A stretch of DNA of 64,000 nt, from positions 186,001-250,000 of the forward strand of contig CANJKZ010000961.1 of assembly GCA_947471745.1 (NCBI GenBank), in the 5' to 3' direction. Source of the DNA: Closterium sp. Naga37s-1. Its lineage: Eukaryota > Streptophyta > Zygnematophyceae > Desmidiales > Closteriaceae. This document shows, piece by piece, positions 11,119-22,339 of the stretch. A program made the translations under genes and the position numbers. The notes under the pieces are model-generated. The model saw only the letters and a list, made by a program, of their open reading frames with translations. It had not been told where the DNA came from and did no database searches. Every line of letters begins with the position of its first letter. The stretch's first letter is position 1.

Positions 11119-13740
11119 GGAGTTGGTGCTGACGCTGCAGATGCTGGTGCTGTCCCTGCTGGTTCTGGAGGCGCTACGCGGCCGCGGCCGTACTTCGTTC
11201 CGCTCCTTGAGCAGGTTCTTGGTCTTCCGCCTTCTTCTGGTCCTGCTCCTTCCTTAGAGTGTCCACTGCCTGTCCAGTCCGAGTCACAGTTACAGCTGGC
11301 CTCCCCACTGCCTGCTCCTTCTCCCTACGCTGGTCCTACTGGAGGTCTTGCTGAGCATCGTGAGCCTGAGTCGCGTCCTGCGTCGCCTGTTCGTACTGCT
11401 CGCACTAGTCGTCGTGCTCCACGTCAGCGTCCTCCTGCGATCCCGGGCACGCATCAGATGGCACTGCGTCCTTCCACTGCGCCGCAGCGTGTCCCTTTGC
11501 CGTCTCCTCCAGAGTCCTCTCTTCCTGCTCTTGCTGACCCAGAGTCTGACTCCCTTCGTGCTGCCAGTCCTACTGTCACGCGTTTCCTAGCCACTGTTGT
11601 CACTGACCCTTCCTTTGAGTCCACTGCTGCGTCTGCCTTAGTTGCCGAGCTTGTCGACTTCGCTGCTCACTGTCGTCTAGACTACGCCGCTAGTCTTGTT
11701 GCTGAGTCTGAGTCTGTCTGTCCTCCGTCCGTCGGGGGTGAGTGTGCTCTTAGCACGGACGTCCTTGAGGACAGGCAAGAGGAGTTCCAGTGTTTTGCTG
11801 CTGCTTGACCTCATCTCGTGTCCATGCTGCTTGCCCCTGAGGGAGACCCGGATGCACCAGACATCCCGACCCCGCGCTCTTACGCAGAGGCGATAGAGGG
11901 TCCTTACTCCTCTCAGTGGCAGTCAGCCATGGACGGAAGTCCACAGGCACCTACGTCGACGAGGTTCCCCCACCTGGGGCGAACATCGTCAGTGGCATGT
12001 GGATTTTCAGGGTAAAGCGGCCGCCGGGTTCTCCGCCTGTCTTCAAGGCGCGTTACGTGGCTCGAGGCTTCAGTCAGCGGCAGGGAGTTGACTACTTTCA
12101 GACCTTCTCCCCGACCCCAAAGATGACCACTCTTCGGGTTCTGCTGCACGTCGCTGCTCAGCGTGACTACGAGCTTCACTCTCTTGACTTCAGCACTGCT
12201 TTCCTACAGGGCAGCCTGCACGAGGAGATCTGGCTGCGCCGCCCACCTGGCTTCACTCGGTCGTTTCCTCTTGGTACCCAGTGGAGCCTCCGGCGGCCAG
12301 TCTACGGTCTCCGCCAGGCGCCCCGTGAGTGGCACGACACACTGAGGACTACTCTTGCGGCTCTTGGGTTTGCTCCTTCTACCGCTGACCCGTCGCTGTT
12401 TCTTCGCACCGACACTTTGCTGCCGCCGTTCTACATCCTCGTGTACGTCGACGACTTGGTGTTTGCTACGGCTGACACTGCTGGACTCGCTCACGTGAAG
12501 TCCGAGCTGCAGAAGAGACACACGTGCACAGACCTGGGTGAACTGCGCAGCTATCTTGGCTTGCAGATCACCCGGGACAGAGCACGGCGCACCATTACCC
12601 TGACTCAGTCACACATGGTGCAGCAGGTCCTTCAGCGCTTCGACTTCACGTACTCAGGCCACTCCTCTGTCTACTCGCCACTCGCTCTCAGCTCTGCCTT
12701 CGGATGAGTCCGTAGAGCCGAGTGCCCGTACCCAGAGCTTGTTGGCTGCCTCATGTACCTGATGACCTGCACTCGACCTGACCTGGCATACCCTCTTAGC
12801 ATCTTGGCACACTATGTTGCTCCTGGCAGACACCGACCAGAGCACATGGCGGCCACGAAGAGGGTGTTGCGCTACTAGTGCAGTACGTCGGGCATGGGGC
12901 TCGTGCTTGGAGGGCGGAGTCCAGTGGTCCTCACTGGTCACGCAGACGCGTCTTGGGTTGAAGACCTGGCTACTCAGCGGTCGTCACAGGGTTACACCTT
13001 CAGCCTTGGTTCCGGTTCTGTTTCGTGGCGGTCTACCCGCTCGTCTTCTGTTCTCAGCTCCAGCTGTGAGGCTGAGATCTACGCAGGGGCCATGGCTGCA
13101 CAGGAGTTACGCTGGCTCACCTACCTGCTGACTGACCTGGGAGAGCCGCCTCGTTCTCCTCCTGTTCTGTACGTAGACAACAAGGCCATGCTGGCCTTGT
13201 GTCGGGAGCACAGACTGGAGCACAGAACGAAGCACATTGCTCTTCGTTACTTCCTTGCTCGTGAGCTGCAGCAGCGTGGTCAGCTACGCCTTGCTTACGT
13301 GGCCTCTCAGGCCAACACTGCCTGATATCTTCACCAAGGCACTTCAGCCTTGTGATCATCAGCACTTCTGTACTATGCTAGGTCTTGTGCCTACTTGGCC
13401 CCACTTGCTTACCTCTTGACTTTACTTGTACTGTGATCTATATATATACCTGTACATGCTTGTTTACCTTGTATATATAATCCTGCATGTGAACTGGCTT
13501 TGTGGCCTTTGAACCTGTGCTCGGAATGTGTGGTGACGTTGTGATCCACCCTGAGCTTGCTTTGCTTGACTGGTCTTGTGACCCCTTGTTCTCCCCCACT
13601 TTGCCTATGGGGGTGTGTCAAAGATTAATCACATAGCATGTGTAGGCTGTAGTGGGGTAGACACTATGGGGTACAGTTTCCTAGGGTTTCATATTTGTAC
13701 CCAACTCATTTTCCTAGTCAACCATTCTCATTTTTTCACA
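11119..13740 (+). mobile_element. Truncated, decayed copia element A' with 3' LTR
   Basis: Begins in the Pro-rich linker upstream of RT and runs through RT and RNase H, colinear with copia A 8540-10837, then a 3' UTR and its own 3' LTR (13616-13740). Disabling changes relative to A include TGA at 11806, a 16-bp deletion near 11937, rearrangement near 12650, a one-base loss near 12725, an in-frame TAG near 12876 and an extra base near 13321. It is older than A, yet joined directly to A's LTR. Confidence 0.88.
13616..13740 (+). repeat. Diverged 3' LTR of A'
   Basis: Starts TGTCAAAG after the same ATGGGGGTG purine tract and shares the central GGCTGTAGTGGGGTAG block and the TGTACCCA block with the copia A LTR. 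It ends TTTTTTCACA. The divergence marks it as the older element. Confidence 0.8.
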
Positions 13741-13793
13741 CTTCACACTTCAGTAGACTCTCCACAAAGTCCTTAATCAGCTCTGATACCACT

Positions 13794-14648
13794 TGTTAGA
13801 GACTAAGGATGGAGTCAATGAAGATTAGGGGCTGAAATATCTCAAAATCGTCAACTACAATTCTGGACAGAAAAGTCGTCGTCACAAGAAATGCCGTCGA
13901 CGATTAACGCACATTTAGAATTCTTTTAAACTCGAGTATGTTGTAGCCCTTGACCGTGGCTATCTTTCCCAATGTGAATAGTATCAAAATATGGAGTATA
14001 ACTCGAGTTATGAACTTCGGCGCACTAGGGGGTATGCTGCCATAGAAAACGTAACTCAATCACAATTATCTCACAAGTTCACACAAGAAAGTTGGAGTAG
14101 CAATTGAACCAGGTAGGAGAGGATGAGGAGGACGAGAGAGAAGGTCCCAAGGGAGTCCCCAACCAAGGAAACCCCATACCACACATTTCCCCTCTCTATA
14201 GGCACCCCAACTTTGAAATTTGTCACTTTCCCAACTCATGCCATCCACCTCACCCAACTTGGCCACAATTGCCAACCTGGTTTGGCTTCTCCCAACCACT
14301 TGGCATCATCTACAGTGATGGTGACGAATTTCCCAACCCCCAAAAGTCTGTACCCCATATTGAGTCAACCAGCAAATTCCCATAGTCGCCGCATCTCAAT
14401 CAAAACTTCGAACGATCATATCTTTCTCGTTCTTGCTCCGATCGCGGCGATTCTTGGTTCGTCGGAAAGCTCTCAAGCAGAGGAGTCACTTCAGATATCT
14501 GCTCAAGGCAAATAACACTCACACACACTCAGAAAATCCAAACAACACCAAACACAAATTCTTGCACACGCTCACACCACGCATGCAACACACGAACATA
14601 TGATGGGAGGCAGACAGACGTGAATGCAAATGATAGCATCACATAACA
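13794..14648 (-). mobile_element. Reversed LTR (855 bp) of another retrotransposon
   Basis: Bounded by TGTTAG...ATAACA inverted ends. At its 13.8-kb side, two bases away, lies the reverse complement of a perfect TGGTATCAGAGC primer-binding site (13780-13791), so this is the 5' LTR of a minus-strand element whose interior is almost wholly gone. No internal coding sequence remains: 13741-13779 is the only candidate leader. It inserted next to, or was truncated by, the A' LTR. Confidence 0.8.
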
Positions 14649-14880
14649 CCCCCCAGGACAACGAGCATGTAACCCCTCCCTAGGATCAATCGGGGATCTT
14701 CAGTGGACCTCTGACAAAGGTTACACAAATATACTACACTGATGCTCTGGGGTAATTTTTTCGAAACTCAATGTTACACTGATGTATCAGTGTAACGAAA
14801 AATTACACACTGATCAGAAGGGTTTTGAAAAAGGCTACACTGCTAATCGTGAGTAGCCAAAAACCAAACATAGGCCCTGC
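14649..14880. other. No gene; inverted-repeat segment
   Basis: Contains an 11-bp inverted repeat with a 2-bp spacer (GTTACACTGAT / ATCAGTGTAAC, 14773-14796) and partial relatives nearby (TACACTGATG, TTACACACTGATCAG). Possibly a MITE end; no duplication found. Confidence 0.45.
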
Positions 14881-14955
14881 TATGGAGGGTGGTTCCTGTG
14901 GGAAGCGAGCCAGGATGCCAACAATGCTCTGCTCAATGCTGCAGCAGCTGCTTGA
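14881..14955 (+). pseudogene. GH18 chitinase-like C-terminal fragment 1
   Basis: The last 24 codons of a GH18 frame plus stop, YGGWFLWEASQDANNALLNA then AAAA stop, close to the end of the gene at 24140-24388 (YGGWFFWALGQDANNALLNA). No upstream exon sequence is present, so this is a dispersed 3' fragment that kept part of the 3' flank. Confidence 0.8.
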
Positions 14956-15174
14956 TTTGAACCCTACAGTCGTAGGACAGTATGAGAAGTTTTATGCCTG
15001 TTATTATCTTTGAAGTGTAGACGTGCTGTTGTGGTGTTGGAGGTGGATGTGTTAATGTATTAATAAAGTGCTGATTTTTAGAAGCTCGTGATTTACGGTA
15101 CCGTAGTTCCTGTTCTGCACAGCCCACAGCCCATGGAACCTATGACTCCGCACAGCCACGCTGAAATCCGCTAT

Positions 15175-15318
15175 GCAGTAGATTCTTCGAGCAACCATGC
15201 AGTAGATTCTTCGAGCAAGCATGCAGTAGATTCTTCGAGCAAGCATGCAGTAGATTCTTCGAGCAAGCCTGCAGTAGATTCTTCGAGCAAGCCTGCAGTA
15301 GATTCTTCGAGCAAGCCT
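15175..15318. repeat. 24-bp tandem repeat, 6 copies
   Basis: Unit GCAGTAGATTCTTCGAGCAA plus CAT or CCT, nearly perfect. An open frame through it (AVDSSSKH repeats) is fortuitous. Confidence 0.9.
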
Positions 15319-15319
15319 G

Positions 15320-16440
15320 CAGCTGGCAGGGTACCGGTAGTGATCATAGGTGCCTTCCATTTTCTGTGGTGCAGACATCATCTACTTTCTTAACTTCTCT
15401 CAGTTCGAACTTCAGGTAGAGAGTAACTTTACGGTAGATGAGATGAACTTTGGGTAGAGGGTAAGAGAAAGAAAAAACCTATTGTTTGATGTGTAGACAA
15501 GTTGATTGGAAGTCGGGAGATGGGTTGTAAATGGTTTTATTGAGTTCTGGAATCATACTGTATGAAGCTGGTTTTCAAAAGCTCGTGTTTTGATTGTCCA
15601 AATTTGCGCCAATCTCGAAAAAAAGAGGTGACGTCAGGGCTGATTTTATCAGGGTAATTACCCTGATTTCAGGGTGATTACAGGCTTCTCACCTGGTGGT
15701 CCCTGCAATTTCAGAATTTCTGACTTGTGAACACTGATCCATTCAGAATAGTGCTTTAGCGAACCCTGAAATATTGTATCTAGACTCAGAGTAGTGTTCT
15801 TACTGACTCTGTCAAAGTAGAGTACGCGTTATGTGGACTCTGAATTTGACCTTATCGGAACGAAGTTTCTCGGAAATTTCCTTCCAATAACCCCGCCTTC
15901 GGACTGGTCGCAGTACAGCCAGAGCGTGAGCAGCGCGCGGCAACATGTCTGACAGGTGAATACACTCTACGTATGTTAGTTTCACAGAATTCGACGATGT
16001 CAGTTGTATTGTCGCAATTGCGTGTGCGTGAAGTTACCAACACATTTTTTGCGTTTCGCACAATGATGTTGGCGAATTGCGGGTAATCAGCGAATAGGAA
16101 ATCTTGGCACATCTATGGTACCGAACTGTTTGGTGGACCGAAATTGCTCGTTTCTTCCCCGCGCTAAAACGTGTGGAGAAATACCATTCAGAGAAAGTTA
16201 AGGGTGAGAAAGTAACGCCCACAAGGTGTGCATGAAATGATGTCGCGTTGTGTTGGGATCATGCGGAGCGAAACCTTTTTCCCCGTTAAACACAGTGCGC
16301 GTTACTACATTGATGTTCAATTCTCGACCCTGAGCAATCAGAGTTAACTACTTTTCAACACTGAGCAATCAGAGTAGCCTACCTGTGGAATATATGCACC
16401 CATAATAGAGGGGGGAAATTTTCCCCTGAATCAGGGAGGC
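15320..16440. other. No gene recognised
   Basis: AT-richer intergenic sequence. It includes CAGGGTAATTACCCTG (15649-15664, palindromic) and a segment near 15582 (CAAAAGCTCGTG) shared with 61380, i.e. chitinase-gene 3' flank. Confidence 0.5.
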
Positions 16441-16773
16441 TTAAAATGAAACGTCAGCCCTGGGTGACGTGTGCGCGACAGGCGCCACTCGTGGCAATCC
16501 ATCAGTTTCCCCAACTCAACTCACACCACTCTATCCCCATGCACAGTGCAGCAGTCCCTCCCTCCCAGTCACATCACCTTCCCTCCCGCCATCTCCTCCC
16601 CAGTAGCTACATGGCGCACCCACCTGCCACCACCAGGCTGAGTGGAGCAGGGAGACAAAGCCACCACAGGGGACCCATCCCACACCACAGTGTAGAGAAT
16701 GCAGCACCAGCTCGGCTGGACTCTCACCCCTCTGCCCCCATGCACACACAGTGCAGCAGTCACTCCCTCCCGG

Positions 16774-17425
16774 TCACACAACTGTGCCGCCCGCCATCTC
16801 CTCCCCCGTTGCTGCCAGCTGCACCCACCTGCCACCCGCCGCCGCCCCTGCTGAGCTGGCGGAGTCCTGCAGACTGCCGTCCGCCTCGAGCTCCGCCTGC
16901 ACCTGCTTCGCCATGAGGGCTAGCCCTGGGCGGCACAGGGCACATGGTCAAGTCGTGAAGAGGTGTTGCAAATAAGGGCAGAGAAGGGCATGTCAAGTCG
17001 TGAAGAGGTGTTGCAGTTTGCCTCTAGCTTCGCCTGCACCTGCTTTGCCATGAGGGCTAGCCCTGGGCGGCACAGGAGAAAAAGAAAACGTCACACTGTA
17101 CATCACACTCACCTCCACACACTCACCTCCACACACTCACCTCCACACACTCACCTCCACACACTCACCTCTACACACTCACCTCCACACTCTCCTCCAC
17201 ACACTCTCCCCACCAAGATTCAACCCCTAACACACACACTCCCCTCCCCCCCCCCCTTACACACACCCCGGCACACTCACCCTGCACCACGCGACTGACA
17301 GCTGTCCACCACTTGTCTTCCGACAGCTGTCGCCTCGTCAGCGCTGACGATATCTCCTCGCTGCGCTGCCTGGACAGCACCGGCAGCACCTGGGCGGCAT
17401 CCCTTGTCTCTTCTAGCACGCCTCT
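16774..17425 (-). pseudogene. ABCC 3'-end duplicate (last two exons)
   Basis: Paralogous to 25044-25627. The penultimate exon 17281-17425 reads RGVLEETRDAAQVLPVLSRQ... DKWWTAVSRVVQG, one codon shorter than the original, with donor GGTGAGTG. The last exon 16774-16925 follows acceptor CCGCCCAG, reads GLALMAKQVQAELEADGSLQ and ends EEMAGGTVV before TGA. Both frames are open, so this is a recent partial copy detached from the transporter body. Between them (about 17005-17062) sits an echo of the last exon's 5' end with its acceptor. The plant ABCC C-terminal extension has no known activity alone. Confidence 0.8.
17090..17280. repeat. CACCTCCACACACT microsatellite
   Basis: Tandem CTCCACACACTCAC units and C/A-rich sequence inside the intron of the ABCC 3' duplicate. 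A similar CACACCCAC tract occupies the same intron of the original gene (25360-25475). Confidence 0.8.
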
Positions 17426-18442
17426 CTGCAGTGGGGAGATAAGAGCGGGAGAGAGACGAGAGACGAGATGCAAGAACGTAAGGAGAAGGAAATGGAGAAA
17501 GCAATTGTTTGTTGGGTTTGTCTTGACTGATATAACACATCTTTGAGCGATCTGAGAACATTCAAGTGACATATGTGAGAGGCCCACAAAATGCATGGAA
17601 AGAGGGGAACATGGAGGAGAATGAGGCAAGGGGGAGCAGCGTACAAAAAGAAGTGTGAAAAATGTCTTGCATGGTAGATGGCTTACTTTTGAGGCGCCTC
17701 AAAAGTTGTCTTGCATGGTTGATGGCTTAATTACTGGCAGCTTTACGTTTGAGACGTGTCAACACTCACTTGTGGCGAGCCACGTGTACCTGGAAGGATG
17801 GCGGTTGTTTGATGGCCACAAGAGCGTTGCTCTCTCCCTCCTCCCCCTCGCTGTCGTTGCACATGGCCTGCACACAATCCCAAGGGGGCAGATAAATCTT
17901 AAAAACAAATTATACGAGCCTCACGAATCAGTGCGTCCCTCTCTCAGTGAATCAGGGCCCAATATGCTACAGTGGGCCAGCGTCACAGTGCAAGCGGGAG
18001 GCACCCACCCATGTGCAGACAGATTCCTTTGAAAGAACGCGCTCGTGAGAGGCAGAGCCCCTTGAGCTGCTCACGTGCCACTCTTTGACTCCGAAGCACG
18101 CTGGGAGGACGTGCACGTAGTAGCCAGGGCCCACTGGGCCCACTCGGGCGCTGCCCGAGTTCCACGTCACTCTTCGACTACGAAGCACGCTGGGAGGACG
18201 TGAGTGTGAAGGCCAGAGCCCACCCCACTGGGCGGTAGTGGCCCAGTGCCACTCTGCGACTGGGAGGCATGCCCGCATGCAGACACTTACATGGTACCAC
18301 TCACCTGCAGCCAGGCAACCTTGTAGCACCCACCTGCAGATCCCTCTGTTTATGAAGTCTGTTTATGAAGGAGTGTTTTGAGACGTCTCAAAGCACCCAC
18401 CTGCAGGTCCCTCTGGGAAGACGTGAGTGTGAGAGACAGAGC

Positions 18443-19341
18443 TCACTGGGCAAGATATTTTGTCTCGTAGTAGTCAAGAAGCACTGTGGCGTTTTCGAAA
18501 AGGACGAACTGGTCAAATGGGTTGTTGGGCGGCAGGAAGCCGTACAGCAGCAGGAACTGGGCGGTGTCCATGGAGCCATAGCCCACGCTGATTGGCTGGC
18601 CTGGAGAGATGACGTCAGCAGCAAAGTTGTTGTTGTCAGCAGTGGAGGAGTGAATGGTGGGCTGACGTGGCAAAAACGGGAGGGGAGAGGAGGGGGGGGA
18701 GGGAGAGAAGCGGAGTGAGGAAGGAAAGGAGGAGAGAAATGGAGATGACTGTTTGTCGAAAGAAGGGAGAGGGGATGCAAGGTGTGGGGAGAGCAAGGGG
18801 AGGGGAAGAAGGAAAAAAAAGGCTCTGACATGCCAGTTAAAATTCATGTTTAAATTACTCTGAATGGGCCTCTTTCACCTCCAGAGATTGCCCGAACCTG
18901 ACAAACCTGTCCGAACCTGTTGAACCTGCCTGTACCTGCCCATATCTGCCCCGTACCTGTCTGCACCTACCCTTACCTGTCCATACCTATCCGTACCTGC
19001 CAGTCTGCTGACTAGAAGTCGTGGTTGAAGAGATCTAGCGGAGGCGGCAACAAGTGCACCTCCGCAGTCACCTCACAGCTTGCTCACTCCCTTGCACCTG
19101 TTTGTACCTGACCCCACCTATCAGTACCTGCCAGTCTGCCTTGTAATGAATCTTGTGGTTCAAGAGATCTAGAAGCAGTTGCTCACCCACCTGAACCCCC
19201 TTGAACATGCGGGTACCTGGCCAAACCTGCCCAAACCTACCCATACATGTTAGAACCTGGCCGCACCTGCCAGTCTGTCGTGTAGTAAAACTCATGGTTG
19301 AAGTGATCTAGCAGCGCGAGCAGCATATGCGCTTGGATCAC
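18443..19341 (-). pseudogene. SET-domain gene fragment, copy B
   Basis: Duplicate of 1091-1989: exon-like blocks at 19267-19341 and 18443-18661. One visible coding change is Ile to Asn in block 2 (TADNNNF versus TADINNF). Downstream on the same strand (17281-17425 and 16774-16925) come ABCC-type C-terminal exons, so a spliced SET-ABCC chimera is formally possible but unsupported. Confidence 0.6.
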
Positions 19342-19863
19342 CTACGTACTCGAATTCACGTTTCCCGAGACGCGTTTCAGAAACATCCAAGTCGCTGCTC
19401 GTGCTGCTGTCTCTGCTGCCGCTCCTGCTTTCGCTCCTGCTTTCACGTTCATCACTTTCGCATAGCACGGTCGGAGCTGAGACGATCAAGACGAATGGCG
19501 ATCGTGAGGAGAAGAGCTCGGATCGACCGACGACTGCCACGTGGCATGAAGGTCGCGGTCGAACGTTCGTGGAACGACTCGATCGCGCCGCGCGAAGGGC
19601 GAAAGCAACCCATCGAGGCGCCGCTGTGCGGCGAGCTCATCCAAAGGCCCCGCGGCCAGTTCACGTCGTGAAACGTCTGGAAAAGCCAGTTGCGCTGTTC
19701 ACGGAGCAAAAGCCACCACACGACTAACTATGTGGCTACGTCTGACAACCACGGACACGATGCCACGATGATGAGCTCAAAGGTGCGTGATCGAGACCAA
19801 AAAAGCTTTCTAGTCAAGAACATTGCCGAGCTGTGATTGGGCAAATTCTCCGTCAGATCCCCG

Positions 19864-19915
19864 AAAAAATTTGGACCATTTCTCGATTTGTGCGTGTCAT
19901 CCTTGCGCAGGGGCC

Positions 19916-19947
<32 letters not shown>

Positions 19948-19965
19948 ACGGATGTCCCGAAGGAC
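19864..19965 (-). ncRNA. U6: U6 spliceosomal snRNA, copy B
   Basis: Second copy, offset 17352 bp from 2512-2613, with the same 102-nt body, ACAGAGA box and T6 terminator (19864-19869). Its upstream USE/TATA-like region is conserved too, so both copies are probably transcribable. Confidence 0.96.
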
Positions 19966-20578
19966 GATTCACTAAGCGAAACAAAAATTCAAGAACCAAG
20001 CAGGTTTGCAAGAAAGTACAAAGTGGGCATTTGTGATGCTTTGTGGGCGATTCGCGACAAGTTACGAATTTCCTTGCGTCCTGCTTGTGCAATGCTGGAT
20101 TCAAATGCAGCGCCACAGCGCTTCAGGTAGATGACAGGACCTAGTCTCGTTTCGCCCACCTCCTTTCGTTATGGACTTACGGAAAGCATGAGCTACGTGT
20201 GCATTGGGCCAACCGCGCCGCTGTTTCGATAGCATCTAGGCTGAGCGCCTCAAACCTAGGAAGTTAACCCTAACCATCAACAGCTAGTTATTTCCAACCT
20301 GCTGATATCTCGCTTCTCACGCTCCACCATGGCTTTACTAATTTCCGAATAAACTCGCGCCGTTCTTTCTCGCGTCGCGGTTGCATTCTCGTCCGGCACG
20401 ATCGGCGGGCTATGCATCGGGCTAGCCGTGCCGCTGCTTGCGGCGGCGGGACTGATGGATGTTCTATGTATCACCATTCACCCGCAGTTAACGCCGCCAT
20501 TCGTGTATCAGAAAGTCGTGTGGGGTGGCATCTGGTGCGTCGAGGCATTACCTCCCTACTTCGCCCATTTCCTCCTCT

Positions 20579-21060
20579 CCTCTCATTTCCTCCTCTCCTC
20601 TCCTCCTCTCCTGTCATCTCCTCCTCTCCTCTCCTCTCTCTCATCTCCTCTCCTCCTCTCCTCCTCTCCTCTTCATCTCCTCCTCCACTACTCTCTTCTC
20701 TCTCCCCTTTTCTCTCTCTTCCTCTCTCTCCTCACTTTCCCTCAGCTTGTTCTCACACAATCGCAGTCAGCCCTTCCGCCTCCCTCCTTCTCGAATGCCC
20801 TTTCTGTCCGTGCCCCTTCAATCCGTTGCTTCAACAGGGCTATTACTGAGACGCACGCACCATACACACTCAGAGTCTACTTTTGAGGATCTATCACGCG
20901 CTCCCTTCTCCCTGCCTCAAAAGTAAAATCTGACTACAAAACACACTGACCTACTCAGGTGTCGATTGGGCTATTCCAGAGACGCACTAAACATACTTGC
21001 TCAGAGTTTTCCGTCCAATCTCTTTCTCTTGATTTATCTCACGGCCTCTTTTGCTTCTGG
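20579..21060. other. No gene; TCTCC-rich tract and flank
   Basis: 20579-20760 is a CTCCTCTCC low-complexity tract that starts exactly where copy B homology ends. No coding signal follows. Confidence 0.7.
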
Positions 21061-21093
21061 TGGTTCTGCCCTTGTTGAACTTTTTGGCATCTA

Positions 21094-21170
21094 AGGTGGG
21101 TTCCCCTTTTGCTTCTGGTGGGTTCCCCTTTTGCTTCTGGTGGGTTCCCCTTTTGCTTCTGGTGGGTTCC
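21094..21170. repeat. 22-bp tandem repeat, about 4 copies
   Basis: Unit GGTTCCCCTTTTGCTTCTGG plus TG, nearly perfect. Confidence 0.85.
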
Positions 21171-21590
21171 GCTGTGCCCCCTCCCTCACCCGTGTTGCTT
21201 CAGGGGCTTCATCCTGCTCATTCCCTTCAATACAAGCACGCTCGTCAAAGGAGCTCTCTTTGGTACGCTCTGCCTGCATGCCGTCTTCGCATGCCTGTCT
21301 GCTTCTCTTCTCTTAGTATGAGTTGACAGGTAAAACAATTGCTCCTGCCTCCCTTCCCTCCTCCTCCCGCTCCCCTCCCTCCTCCTCCCCCTCCTCTCCC
21401 TCCTCCCCTCCCTCCTCTCCCTCCTCTCCCCCCTCCTACCCCTTACACTCCTGCCACGTCTGCAGGGGCGTTGGGCCCTGGGCTGGTGCAGCTGCTCCTG
21501 GTGTTCCCTCTGAAAGAAACAGTAACTGTTGGATTATGGATGGTGAGGTGCGTTGGTTATTGGGTGTTGAGGTGGGTCGACCGTTGCGGG
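21170..21590. other. No gene recognised
   Basis: CCTCC-rich low-complexity sequence (21345-21440). A block GCAGGGGCGTTGGG near 21462 recurs near 21847, suggesting an exon-like echo of unknown origin. Confidence 0.5.
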
Positions 21591-21591
21591 T

Positions 21592-21820
21592 TGAGATGGG
21601 TCAATCATTCGAGAGTTGAGGTACGTCCACTACGGGTTGAGATGGGTCAATCATTCGAGAGTTGAGGTACGTCCACTACGGGTTGAGATGGGTCAATCAT
21701 TCGAGAGTTGAGGTACGTCCACTACGGGTTGAGATGGGTCAATCATTCGAGAGTTGAGGTACGTCCACTACGGGTTGAGATGGGTCAATCATTCGAGAGT
21801 TGAGGTACGTCCACTACGGG
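21592..21820. repeat. 46-bp tandem repeat, about 5 copies
   Basis: Units begin GAGATGGGTCAATCATTCGA and end GTACGTCCACTACGGGTT, essentially identical. Confidence 0.9.
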
Positions 21821-21877
21821 CTTTTGAGTCACTCTCCTAAGTCAACTGCAGGGGCGTTGGGTCCTGGGCTGGTGCGC

Positions 21878-22339
21878 ATTCCACAAAGAAGCAGATACAG
21901 CAGGAACCACATTCCACAAAGAAGCAGATACAGCAGGAACCACATTCCACAAAGAAGCAGATACAGCAGGAACCACATTCCACAAAGAAGCAGATACAGC
22001 AGGAACCACATTCCACAAAGAAGCAGATACAGCAGGAACCACATTCCACAAAGAAGCAGATACAGCAGGAACCACATTCCACAAAGAAGCAGATACAGCA
22101 GGAACCACATTCCACAAAGAAGCAGATACAGCAGGAACCACATTCCACAAAGAAGCAGATACAGCAGGAACCACATTCCACAAAGAAGCAGATACAGCAG
22201 GAACCACATTCCACAAAGAAGCAGATACAGCAGGAACCACATTCCACAAAGAAGCAGATACAGCAGGAACCACATTCCACAAAGAAGCAGATACAGCAGG
22301 AACTACATTCCACAAAGAAGCAGATACAGCAGGAACCAC
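21878..22339. repeat. 33-bp tandem repeat, 14 copies
   Basis: Unit starts ATTCCACAAAGAAGCAGATA. Only one unit shows a change (AACTAC for AACCAC). The period is a multiple of 3, so several frames stay open (IPQRSRYSRNH repeats on plus), but there is no other sign of coding. The homogeneity implies recent expansion. Confidence 0.95.

Larger units (their letters stand above)
17353..20578. repeat. Segmental duplication, copy B
   Basis: Direct-orientation partner of 1-3226. Upstream of it (16774-17352) the ABCC-like 3' fragment continues, so copy B shows what probably lies left of the window for copy A. The 14.1 kb between the copies (3227-17352) holds the copia cluster and is not repeated after copy B. 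Confidence 0.93.

Noticed and set aside
21878..22339. CRISPR-like array
   Set aside because: Units are contiguous with no unique spacers, and the genome is eukaryotic.
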